From Rhizobium sp. S152 (GTDB lineage: Bacteria; Pseudomonadota; Alphaproteobacteria; Rhizobiales; Rhizobiaceae), in the NCBI RefSeq assembly GCF_030380735.1, contig NZ_JAUDRZ010000008.1, positions 310,001 through 374,000 on the forward strand: DNA of 64,000 nucleotides. The letters are read 5' to 3'. Shown piece after piece: positions 41,516 to 49,270 of this stretch. Under the pieces are notes generated by a model. It did not search any database and was not told the DNA's origin. It worked only from the letters and a program-made list of their open reading frames with translations. A program made the position numbers and the translations under genes. How positions within the stretch are numbered: position 1 is the stretch's first letter; the number at the start of each line of letters is the position of its first letter.

Positions 41516-42732
41516 CCGTCGTTGCGAAGCAGTATCTTCTTCTCGAGGAAGAAATACGGCCGCAGCCTCACGCCGATGACATTGCCGGCAAAGGCGGCCA
41601 GGGCCCAGAGGTAGCCGTGCAGGCTGCCGGACGCGATGCCGGAGAAATAGGCGCCGATGTTGCAGCCATAGGCGATGCGCGCCCCGTAGCCGAGCAGCAG
41701 CCCGCCGATGACGGCAGCCAGCACCGAGCGCAGCGGAATATCCAAGCTCGGCGCGAAGCGGCCGGCCAGCGAGGAAGCCAGCATGGCGCCGGCGATGATG
41801 CCGAAGTCCATGACAGAGGTGACATCGGCGAACACGCTGCTTGCCAGCGCCTTGGCGTTGGCGGGCGTCTGCCAGTAGGCCCATACGGTCGGATCGATGC
41901 CGATCAGCTGCGCGCCCTTGGCGCCCCACAGCGCAAAGGCCGAAGTGATACCCCAGGGGCGTCCGGCAATCGAAAGCGTGACGAAGTTGAGCAGCGCCAG
42001 CGCGACTGCGCCGAGCACCAGCGGCCAGGGACCGCGAAGAAAACGGGCAAAGCCGCGGCGTGGCGAAGGCGCGGCCACTTCCAGCGATCCATGCCAGCGC
42101 TTTTCCACCACCACGCTCAGTCCGGCGATGGCTGCGAAGATGATCAGCGAAACCGCGATACCGCCAACTGCGCCGAAGCTCGTCACCAGCGATGTCGGCG
42201 GCAGCGACGGCAGGCTCACCCACCAGTCGAAATTGATGGTGCCGAGCACCGAGCCGACGATGAAGAAGAACAGCGTCACCAGCATGCGCGCATTGCCGCC
42301 GCCGGCGGTGAACAGCGTGCCGGAAGCGCAGCCGCCGCCGAGCTGCATGCCGATGCCGAACATGAAGGCGCCGACGATGACGCCGATGCCGGCTGGCGAC
42401 ACCGAGCCCTTCACCTCATGGCCGAACAGCGTGCCGCTGGCGAGAAACGGGAAGAACAGCACGACGGTGATGGCAAGCAGGATCATCTGGACGCGCAACC
42501 CGCGTCCGCGTCCGTCCGCGATGAAGACGCGCCAGGCGGAAGTAAAGCCGAAGGCGGCGTGATAGAGCGCGATACCGAGCGCGCCACCGACGAGAAACAG
42601 CGCGCCCTGGGCCGGGCCATAATAATAGCCGAGCAGCAGCGTACCGAGAACGAGGACGAGAAGCGAGCCGAGACCCGGCGTGCCGAGCGACGGCTCGCGG
42701 GTGTCAAGAGCGGAAGAGGAGGCGATGGTCAT
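41512..42732 (-). CDS. YeeE/YedE-family (DUF395) sulfur-compound transporter
   Basis: 406 residues, about 9-10 membrane helices, with both halves of the family in one chain: MQLGGGCASGTLFTAGGGN in the first half and ARIAYGCNIGAYFSGIASGSLHG in the second. The cysteine in each motif lies in the pore in thiosulfate transporters of this family (TsuA/YeeE). Substrate here (thiosulfate or another sulfur or selenium compound) is inferred. The ATG at 42732 (MTIASSSALD) after AGGAAA is preferred to the longer frame. A 10-bp palindrome TAGTGCACTA at 42770-42779 lies 38 bases upstream and may be an operator. Confidence 0.85.
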   Translation of the reverse strand: MTIASSSALDTREPSLGTPGLGSLLVLVLGTLLLGYYYGPAQGALFLVGGALGIALYHAAFGFTSAWRVFIADGRGRGLRVQMILLAITVVLFFPFLASGTLFGHEVKGSVSPAGIGVIVGAFMFGIGMQLGGGCASGTLFTAGGGNARMLVTLFFFIVGSVLGTINFDWWVSLPSLPPTSLVTSFGAVGGIAVSLIIFAAIAGLSVVVEKRWHGSLEVAAPSPRRGFARFLRGPWPLVLGAVALALLNFVTLSIAGRPWGITSAFALWGAKGAQLIGIDPTVWAYWQTPANAKALASSVFADVTSVMDFGIIAGAMLASSLAGRFAPSLDIPLRSVLAAVIGGLLLGYGARIAYGCNIGAYFSGIASGSLHGYLWALAAFAGNVIGVRLRPYFFLEKKILLRNDG

Positions 42733-42864
42733 GGGAGATTTCCTAAGGTTTCCCGTGTCTTGTAACGAATAGTGCACTACTGTTGTAGCAATGGCTTTGC
42801 GCAATTCGCCCTGACGGCGGATTCCTGTCCTCAGCACGGCTCCAAACGCGATAATGGATTGGGC

Positions 42865-44112
42865 TTAAGGGTCAAAGCGTTGTGGCGAGTAGGGAGAAAT
42901 ATCGACGAAAGGCTGTTCGCCGGTCATCTGCTCGGCCAGCGCCCTGCCGGTTACCGGCCCGAGCGTCAGCCCGTGATGCGCGTGCCCGAAGGCGAACCAA
43001 AGCCCTTCATGGCGTGGCGCCTTGCCGATCACGGGCATCATGTCCGGTGTGCAGGGGCGGGCACCCATCCAGGGTTCCGGATCGAGCCGCTCTCCGAGCG
43101 GAAACACGCCGCGCGCCACTTTCTCGGCGCGGTCCAGCTGCACCGGCGTCTTCGGCGCGTCCATCGCCGCGAACTCGGCGCCCGTCGTCAGGCGAATGCC
43201 GTTCTCCATCGGCGCCAGGAGATAGCCGAGTTCGGTGTCTGCAACGGTGTTGTTCAGCACCGCGTTGCCCTTTGCAGAGTAGTGCATGTGGTAGCCGCGC
43301 TTGACCCCCAGCGGGAAGGCGTAGCCAAGCCGCCTCGTCGCGATAGCCGCCCATGGGCCGAGCGCCATCACGGCCTCGTCGGCCTCGACAGGGCCTTCGT
43401 CTGTCGCAATCTTCCAGCCGGCGCCGAACTTGCCGAAGGAGTTCGCGTCACCCGCAATGAAGCGGCCGCCGATGCTTTCGAAATAGCGCAGGTAGCTTGC
43501 GGTCAGGGCTTGCGGATTGGTGACCGACCACGGGTCCTTCCACTTCAGCCCGCCGACGAAGCCGAGGTTCAGGTCCGGCTCCAGCCGCGCCAGATCGCTG
43601 GTGTCGAGCCGATCGAAGCCGACGCCGAATTCCCTTTGCAGCCGCTCCGCCTCGGAGAATTCCGCGTCGCGTTTCTCCGCCGTGCGAAACACCTCGATCC
43701 AGCCATTCTTGCGGATCAGGTGCTGAGCGCCCGCTGCCTCGATCAGGTCGTCATGCTCGGAAATCGAATGTTCGATCAGTGGCGCATAGGCCTTGGAGAT
43801 CATCTGGTGGCGCTTGGCGTCGGAGTGCCACCAGTAGCGCGCCAGGAACGAGAGCTGCCTTGGCAGCGCCTTCAGGTGATAATGCGCGTCGATCCGGTTG
43901 TTGAGTGCGTAGCGGAAAAGAACCCCAAGCTGCTGCGGAAAACCATAGGGCACGACGCCCTCGCGCTGGATCAGACCGGCATTGCCGAATGATGTGCCGT
44001 TGCCCGGCGCCTTGCGATCGACCAGTATTACCTGGCGGCCTCGCCGCTGCAGGTGAATGGCGGTCGATACGCCGACGATGCCGGCGCCAAGCACGATTGT
44101 GGTCTTCGTCAT
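42865..44112 (-). CDS. FAD-dependent oxidoreductase, D-amino-acid dehydrogenase (DadA-like)
   Basis: 415 residues. N-terminal FAD motif TTIVLGAGIVGVSTAIHLQRRG followed by VDRKAPGNGTSFGNAGLIQREG, the DadA signature, and the C-terminal GARPCTPDMMPVIGKAPRHEGLWFAFGHAHHGLTLGP. DadA enzymes pass electrons from D-amino acids to the respiratory chain. Substrate cannot be fixed; it is not beside an alanine racemase. ATG at 44112 is chosen; TTG at 44127 is possible. No strong ribosome site at either. Confidence 0.8.
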   Translation of the reverse strand: MTKTTIVLGAGIVGVSTAIHLQRRGRQVILVDRKAPGNGTSFGNAGLIQREGVVPYGFPQQLGVLFRYALNNRIDAHYHLKALPRQLSFLARYWWHSDAKRHQMISKAYAPLIEHSISEHDDLIEAAGAQHLIRKNGWIEVFRTAEKRDAEFSEAERLQREFGVGFDRLDTSDLARLEPDLNLGFVGGLKWKDPWSVTNPQALTASYLRYFESIGGRFIAGDANSFGKFGAGWKIATDEGPVEADEAVMALGPWAAIATRRLGYAFPLGVKRGYHMHYSAKGNAVLNNTVADTELGYLLAPMENGIRLTTGAEFAAMDAPKTPVQLDRAEKVARGVFPLGERLDPEPWMGARPCTPDMMPVIGKAPRHEGLWFAFGHAHHGLTLGPVTGRALAEQMTGEQPFVDISPYSPQRFDP

Positions 44113-44185
44113 GATGATCACGTCCAAACTGTTTCAGCACGAAAATGCCGTCCCGGCTGGCGTCACGCAATTGAAAAATTCCATT

Positions 44186-44689
44186 TCATTTCAAAAACAT
44201 TGCGGTTCGCAAGGCGCCGCTCTCGGCGCGGATGCGGACAACGAGCACGGCTGCGTTAAGGATCGAAAACACCAGCGCATAGACGGGCATAGCAAAGACC
44301 AGCGGCAGCACGGCCATCTCGCCCGCTACGACGGCATAGTTCGGGTGCGACATGAACCGGTAAGGCCCGCTTCGGACAAGGGGCATGCCGGGCAGCACGA
44401 TAATCCGCGTCGTCCAGCGCCGCCCGAGCGTTGCGATCACCCATACGCGGCAGGCCTGCAACACGACGAAGACTGCCAGCCACACCGGCTCGATCGGTCG
44501 TCCGGGGGCCAGCAGCCACAGGCCGGCGATCCAGCTCGCATGCAGCGCGATCATCAGCGGATAATGCTCCGGTGCCACTTCCCTGCCGCCTCTTTTTAGC
44601 AGCGCCCGGGTATTGCGGCGGGCAAGCCCCAGCTCCGCCAGTCGCTGCAACGTCACGAAGCCGAGAACGGCGATCGACGGCCACCACAT
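44186..44689 (-). CDS. Isoprenylcysteine carboxyl methyltransferase-like membrane enzyme
   Basis: 167 residues, about four membrane helices, ending with the ICMT-family motif SGPYRFMSHPNYAVVAGEMAVLPLVF, where the RHPNY-type segment binds S-adenosylmethionine. Its ATG overlaps the stop of the type III PKS gene by one base (TGATG), so the two are translationally coupled. The same pairing in Bacillus (BpsA with YpbQ/BpsB) makes alkylpyrone methyl ethers. By analogy this enzyme would O-methylate the polyketide. Confidence 0.8.
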   Translation of the reverse strand: MWWPSIAVLGFVTLQRLAELGLARRNTRALLKRGGREVAPEHYPLMIALHASWIAGLWLLAPGRPIEPVWLAVFVVLQACRVWVIATLGRRWTTRIIVLPGMPLVRSGPYRFMSHPNYAVVAGEMAVLPLVFAMPVYALVFSILNAAVLVVRIRAESGALRTAMFLK

Positions 44690-45753
44690 CAGCTGATCCT
44701 CCGCAATGTCACGCAGCTGGCGGTAAAGCCAGGACCCATGGCGATCATGGCACTTCGCTCCGGCAACCCCGCCCGCAACACCCGCTCCAGCACGAATAGC
44801 ACTGTCGGAGAGGACATATTGCCGAATTCGGCGAGTACCGCGCGCTCGTGGTCCAGCGCCTCGGGCTTAAGCGTCAGCGCGCTTTCCAGCGCGGCCAGCA
44901 CCTTGGCGCCGCCGGGATGGCAGATGAAACGGTCTATATCGCCGCGCGCGAGGCCGTTGCGCGCCAGGATGCCGTCCACGGCCGGGCCAAGCTCAGCCTC
45001 GGCAAAGGGCGGCAGCGATTGCGCCAGCACGATGCCGAAGCCGCTGTCGTCGATCCGCCAGCCCATGATGTCGAGCGTATCGGGAAACAGGTGCTCGCCG
45101 GTCGCTTCCACTTCGGCCAAGCCTTCCCGGCCGGCGCGCAGCACGCAGGCGGCCGCGCCGTCGCCGAACAGCGCCGTCGCGATTATATTGGCTCGCGTCA
45201 GCTCGTCCAGCCGGAACGCCAACGTGCAAAGCTCGAGCGAGACGAAGAGGACGACGGCCCCCGGCCGGCTTCTCGCCAGCCGCTCGGCGATGGCGAAGCC
45301 GGAAACGCCGGCCGCGCATCCGAGCCCGAACACGGGCACGCGCTCTATATCGGAGCGGAACCCCATGCGCCGGGCAAGCTGCGCATCGAAGCTCGGCGTC
45401 GCGATCCCGGTCGAGGATACGGTGACGACGCAATCGACGTCCTGCCCCTTCAATCCGGCGCGCTCGAGCGCTTGGGCGGCGGCATCGACGAACAGGCTGC
45501 GGGATGTCTCCGCATAAGCCTCCATCCGGTCCTGCCACCCATGCGGGGTGACGAACCATTCGAGCGGTCGTGCGGCATGACGCTTGATGATGCCGGCATT
45601 CTCGAACACGCCTGAAAGCCGCGTGAAATCCTTGAGGCGGTGGGAAAACAGCCGCGCGCAGGTCTCCGCCGCCTCGGCCTGCGTGATGATGTGTTCGGGC
45701 GCGGCGGTCGCCACGCTCAGCAGTTTCACGGTATCGCTCACGATGTCGGTCAC
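44689..45753 (-). CDS. Type III polyketide synthase (chalcone-synthase-like)
   Basis: 354 residues with the catalytic triad in place: Cys146 in VFGLGCAAGVSG, His279 in RFICHPGGAKV and Asn312 in FGNMSSPTVLF. It belongs with bacterial alkylpyrone/alkylresorcinol synthases that extend fatty acyl starters with malonyl-CoA. The frame extends to an ATG at 45783, but GTG at 45753 (VTDIVSDTVKLLSV) is the better start because AGAGGAG lies 7 bases upstream. Coupled to the methyltransferase gene that follows. Divergent from the TPR protein. Confidence 0.9.
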   Translation of the reverse strand: MTDIVSDTVKLLSVATAAPEHIITQAEAAETCARLFSHRLKDFTRLSGVFENAGIIKRHAARPLEWFVTPHGWQDRMEAYAETSRSLFVDAAAQALERAGLKGQDVDCVVTVSSTGIATPSFDAQLARRMGFRSDIERVPVFGLGCAAGVSGFAIAERLARSRPGAVVLFVSLELCTLAFRLDELTRANIIATALFGDGAAACVLRAGREGLAEVEATGEHLFPDTLDIMGWRIDDSGFGIVLAQSLPPFAEAELGPAVDGILARNGLARGDIDRFICHPGGAKVLAALESALTLKPEALDHERAVLAEFGNMSSPTVLFVLERVLRAGLPERSAMIAMGPGFTASCVTLRRIS

Positions 45754-45914
45754 AGGGGGCTCCTCTTGCACCATGCGCGGCAAACACCCCGCACGCGGCT
45801 TTATTCGTCGAGGGACCTAACAAACGAGTGATCGGAAAAGATCGCGCGGCGGCGAATAAATCTTCGGGCAGCGGTGTTCATTCGCCGCAACGTCATTCCA
45901 GCAGGAGAGATCTC

Positions 45915-46472
45915 ATGATGACCGCACCCGTTCGCATCGCTTCGCTGCTCCTCAGCGGCTGCATCGCCGCCTTCGCCTTCGCCATCGCCGGCCCCGTCTA
46001 TGCCATCGGCGGCGGCAGCGGCGAGGACAATCAGACGATGCCGACCTGCAAGAAAGGCCAGGTCTACGACAAGAAGACCAAGAAGTGCGTCAAGCAGTCC
46101 GGCGCCAACATCACCGACGAGGATCGTACCGATTACGCCTACGCGCTCGCCAAGGCCGGCCGCTACGACGAGGCGCTGGCGATGCTCGATACCCTGAAGA
46201 ACTCCAATACGCCGGAAGCGCTGAACTATCGTGGCTACGCCACCCGCAAGCTCGGTCGCACGGACGAGGGCATTTCCTATTATCTGAAATCGGTGGCGAT
46301 GGATCCGCACTATGCGCAGGTGCGCGAATATCTGGGCGAGGCCTATCTCGTCAAAGGCCGGATCGACCTTGCACGCGACCAGCTGAACGCCATCAAGGCG
46401 ATCTGCGGCAATACCGAATGCGAGGAATACGAAGACCTCAACCAGGCGATCGTCGATCCGAGCAAGATCTGA
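45915..46472 (+). CDS. Exported TPR-repeat protein
   Basis: 185 residues with a signal peptide (MMTAPVRIASLLLSGCIAAFAFAIAGPVYA). A two-cysteine motif (PTCKKGQVYDKKTKKCVKQ) follows, then two or three TPR units (YAYALAKAGRYDEALAMLDTL; ALNYRGYATRKLGRTDEGISYYLKSVAMDP; YLGEAYLVKGRIDLARDQLNAI), and a short CGNTEC tail. The cysteines suggest two periplasmic disulfides. AGGAGAG precedes ATG at 45915. An ECF sigma factor starts 50 bases after its stop on the same strand, suggesting a linked envelope-stress function. Confidence 0.82.
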   Translation: MMTAPVRIASLLLSGCIAAFAFAIAGPVYAIGGGSGEDNQTMPTCKKGQVYDKKTKKCVKQSGANITDEDRTDYAYALAKAGRYDEALAMLDTLKNSNTPEALNYRGYATRKLGRTDEGISYYLKSVAMDPHYAQVREYLGEAYLVKGRIDLARDQLNAIKAICGNTECEEYEDLNQAIVDPSKI

Positions 46473-46522
46473 TCGCTTCATTGAGCAAACGCAGGTTCAA
46501 CTGTTGCCAGGAAATTTGAGAA

Positions 46523-47128
46523 ATGCCGGTCGCGGATACCACATTTGCTGTCTACAGTCGTACCGCCGCAGGGCCGCAGGCATCGCCTGCGGCCTTTGAT
46601 GGTGCACCTGCGGGAGGGGCGGTCATCGCAAGCAAAGCCGATATCAGAAGCGGCCTGACGGAACACCTGGCGCGCCTCTGGCGCTACGGCCTGGTGCTGT
46701 CGCGCCGCCGCGACATCGCCGACGATCTCGTTCAGCAGACCTGCGTGCGGGCGCTGGAGCGGGCCGAGCAGTTTGCTGCCGGAACCCGCCTCGACCGCTG
46801 GCTGTTCTCGATCCTGCATTCCATCTGGCTGAACGAAATCCGCTCGCGCCGCGTGCGCCAGGGGCAGGGTTTCGTCGAGGCGGAGGAGGCGCTCGTCGTC
46901 GATGGCGCCCACGAAACGGAAACACATGTCATGGCCGGCCAGGTGCTGCGCCTGGTCGACGCCCTGCCGGAAGCCCAGCGCGTGGCTGTCTTCCTCGCCT
47001 ATGTCGAGGGCCTGTCCTACAAGGAGGTTGCGAGTCTGCTAAATATTCCGATCGGAACCGTGATGAGCCGCCTTGCCGCAGCGCGCGCCAAGCTGTCGGA
47101 CAACCTGTCCGGGGAGGACGCAGGATGA
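46523..47128 (+). CDS. ECF-family RNA polymerase sigma factor
   Basis: 201 residues. Region sigma2 is at about 45-110 (LARLWRYGLVLSRRRDIADDLVQQTCVRALERAEQF ... DRWLFSILHSIWLNEIRSRRVR), and sigma4 at about 140-190 (ALPEAQRVAVFLAYVEGLSYKEVASLLNIPIGTVMSRLAAARAKL). The first 35 residues are an unstructured extra. It overlaps the anti-sigma gene by ATGA. I found no clear copy of the common GGAAC...CGTT promoter just upstream, so its own target promoter is not evident. Confidence 0.92.
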   Translation: MPVADTTFAVYSRTAAGPQASPAAFDGAPAGGAVIASKADIRSGLTEHLARLWRYGLVLSRRRDIADDLVQQTCVRALERAEQFAAGTRLDRWLFSILHSIWLNEIRSRRVRQGQGFVEAEEALVVDGAHETETHVMAGQVLRLVDALPEAQRVAVFLAYVEGLSYKEVASLLNIPIGTVMSRLAAARAKLSDNLSGEDAG

Positions 47129-47922
47129 CCGAGAACAACGCCATCCCCCGCGACGAGGAACTGACCGCCTATCTCGATGGCGAACTGTCGCCCGAAGAGG
47201 TCTCGCGCCTGGAAGCGATCCTCGAGGTGAGCGCCCCCGCCGCCGAACGGCTGGAGTTCCTGTCCCGCAGTAGTCTCCCCTTCAAGGCGGCCTTCGAACC
47301 GTTGCTTGCGGAAGCGCCTACCGAGAAGCTCGAAGCCATGCTCGGTGCGTTGCCGCATGAAGAAATTACGCCCGCGAAAACCGGCATCGGCCGCCGCGGC
47401 CTCCTCGGCGCCATGGCCGCCTGCCTCGTCGCCGGTATTGTTGTCGATCGCATCGCCATCGGCTGGCCCGGCGAACGCGAGGCGGCCGATGAAAGCGCCG
47501 AATGGCGCGCCGTCGTCGCCGAATATATCGCTCTCTACACCCCGGATACGCTCGCCGGCCCTGCTCCCACGGCTGCCGAACGGGCCGCGCAACTCGCCCG
47601 CATCGACGAGAGGCTCGGCCTTTCGCTTTCCCCCGATGCGATCGCCTTGCCGGGAATGGACTTCAAGCGCGCCCAGATCCTGCAATACGATGACCAGCCG
47701 CTCGCCCAGATCGCCTATCTCGACCCGGAAACCGGCCCTCTCGCGCTTTGCATCATCCGCTCTGAGGTCGGGCGCAAGGCACCGGAGGTCGAAGGGCGTA
47801 AAGGCATGAACGTGGTCTACTGGGCAAGCGACCGCCATGCCTTCATGCTGATCGGCCGGGTCGCTGCGGATCGGATGCAGGCGATCGCCGACGCGATGCG
47901 GGAAAGGGCGGCCATAGGATGA
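47125..47922 (+). CDS. Membrane-anchored anti-sigma factor
   Basis: 265 residues. The cytoplasmic N-terminal part (PRDEELTAYLDGELSPEEVSRLEAIL) has the anti-sigma helix layout but lacks the His-Cys-Cys zinc residues of ZAS domains. One membrane helix follows near residue 90 (RRGLLGAMAACLVAGIVVDRIAIG), then a periplasmic domain of about 150 residues (LSLSPDAIALPGMDFKRAQILQYDDQP). It should hold the sigma factor, whose gene it overlaps by four bases, until an envelope signal releases it. Confidence 0.85.
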   Translation: MTENNAIPRDEELTAYLDGELSPEEVSRLEAILEVSAPAAERLEFLSRSSLPFKAAFEPLLAEAPTEKLEAMLGALPHEEITPAKTGIGRRGLLGAMAACLVAGIVVDRIAIGWPGEREAADESAEWRAVVAEYIALYTPDTLAGPAPTAAERAAQLARIDERLGLSLSPDAIALPGMDFKRAQILQYDDQPLAQIAYLDPETGPLALCIIRSEVGRKAPEVEGRKGMNVVYWASDRHAFMLIGRVAADRMQAIADAMRERAAIG

Positions 47923-47973
47923 GGGCTACGCGGTTCGCTGGGCTTGCCGTCTTCGAGACCGTGATGAGTGTCC

Positions 47974-48624
47974 CTATACCGCGAGTTGTTCCGACGGAGG
48001 CGCCGAATAGACACCGATATTAGGCTTGAATTGCCCTGCGAAATGCAGGGTAAACGACCCCTTCATCGGGAACGGGGCCTGCAGAACCTCCCAGGGAAGC
48101 CGTTTCAGCAACCCGGACAAGGCGTATTTCGGTAGCATGTGGGTGACGAAGCTGCCCTGTTCATACGCAGGTCCGGCCCATCGTGGATCTCTGCATATCC
48201 ACTGCTGCCCCGTCTTTTCCCACAGGTCCGGCGGATAGAGCGCGGCCCATTCGGTCATCAGCTCAAGTCCGCGCTGCCCCCTGCACATGAACACGCCGGC
48301 ATTGAACGGGCTGCGCCAGACCGGATTGTCGGACGAATACACGAAGACCTCGTCGTTCGAGAAAAAGCGATCGACCGGCATATCGATGTCATGAACGACC
48401 GCATCGGTATCCAGCCACAAGACCGCGTCGTAGCCGGCGTTCAGATAGTGTTTGGCGATGTGCGGCTTGGCCCAGAATGGTGGGATGTCCATCCCCAGCC
48501 GGTTCACGAATGCATATTCATAACCATGCTGCTTCGCGTATTGCGCATTGCGACCGATCAGGGTTGCAACATGCGCCAGTACCTCAATCGGACGGTCATC
48601 GAACTGTATGACGGCTATCTTCAT
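47974..48624 (-). CDS. Glycosyltransferase, GT34/GMA12-MNN10-like
   Basis: 216 residues with the DXD-type metal site AGYDAVLWLDTDAVVHDID near residue 70 and the later NPVWRSPFNAGVFMCRGQRG and TLHFAGQF segments characteristic of the galactosyl transferase GMA12/MNN10 group. Related enzymes add sugars from nucleotide-sugar donors. Acceptor unknown; no polysaccharide cluster is nearby. The ATG at 48624 (MKIAVIQFDDRP) with AAAGAGAG upstream is preferred over the open frame to 48726. Convergent with the anti-sigma gene. Confidence 0.75.
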   Translation of the reverse strand: MKIAVIQFDDRPIEVLAHVATLIGRNAQYAKQHGYEYAFVNRLGMDIPPFWAKPHIAKHYLNAGYDAVLWLDTDAVVHDIDMPVDRFFSNDEVFVYSSDNPVWRSPFNAGVFMCRGQRGLELMTEWAALYPPDLWEKTGQQWICRDPRWAGPAYEQGSFVTHMLPKYALSGLLKRLPWEVLQAPFPMKGSFTLHFAGQFKPNIGVYSAPPSEQLAV

Positions 48625-48939
48625 CCAAATACGTCTCTCTTTAATGACTTGCTTCGGCGGCCCCTGTGACTCGGAGAGCGCCAAATCGGTCCTGTCAGGC
48701 CTTTTGCTTGTGGTCTGGAGAAGCAAGAATAAACATCAAGGACAGCCTGAGGCTGACCAAATGCTGCTTTTATCTTGAGTACTTGGTGCGCGTCTCCGGC
48801 GAGAATTGCCGCGTGAACGCGAGAAGCCGTTGCTACCGCTCTTGTATTTTATAGAAGCGATACGGATTTGAATGCTCAAGGACTGTGAAACCACAATGGT
48901 TGTAGCCGGTGTACCAAGCGATCATGTTTAAGGGAGAAT
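48625..48939. other. Spacer between the glycosyltransferase and tRNA-Gln (315 bp)
   Basis: AT-richer than its surroundings, no reading frame I can support, no strong terminator or palindrome. The promoter of the glycosyltransferase gene (minus strand) must lie here, and the 3' trailer of tRNA-Gln runs into it from the right. Confidence 0.4.
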
Positions 48940-49013
48940 TGGCTGGGGAACCTGGACTCGAACCAAGATTAACGGAGTCAGAGTCCGTCGTTCTACCATT
49001 GAACTATTCCCCA
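48940..49013 (-). tRNA. tRNA-Gln (CTG)
   Basis: Minus strand reads TGGGGAATAG..., with acceptor TGGGGAA / TTCCCCA, discriminator G73, encoded CCA, D-arm AGTTCAATGGTAGAAC, anticodon stem ACGGA / TCCGT with loop CTCTGAC (anticodon CTG), and T-arm GGTTCGAGTCC. Length 74. Confidence 0.95.
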
Positions 49014-49270
49014 GCAGTCGCTGCCGAAGCATGGCCTGGCTGCTGTGCGGCGCTTATAACCAAAAGCTTGGCGATTGCAAATAGGTCTTTTGAAAAAAAT
49101 CCACACGTGTTTTCGGACCACCCGAGCGGCCGTTCGAGGTGCATTGGTGAGCTCGAGCAAAAAGAATTTGGTGATTCCGCTTCGCGCTGATATCCTTGCC
49201 GCAACGCAAAAATCGAATGAGCGCCTGCTGCATACCGTCCTGGACTTGCGCGGCGCGATGGAAAACGAAC

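Noticed and set aside
48909..49190. Plus-strand 93-residue frame containing GEPGLEPRLTESES
   Set aside because: Same kind of artefact, running antisense through tRNA-Gln.
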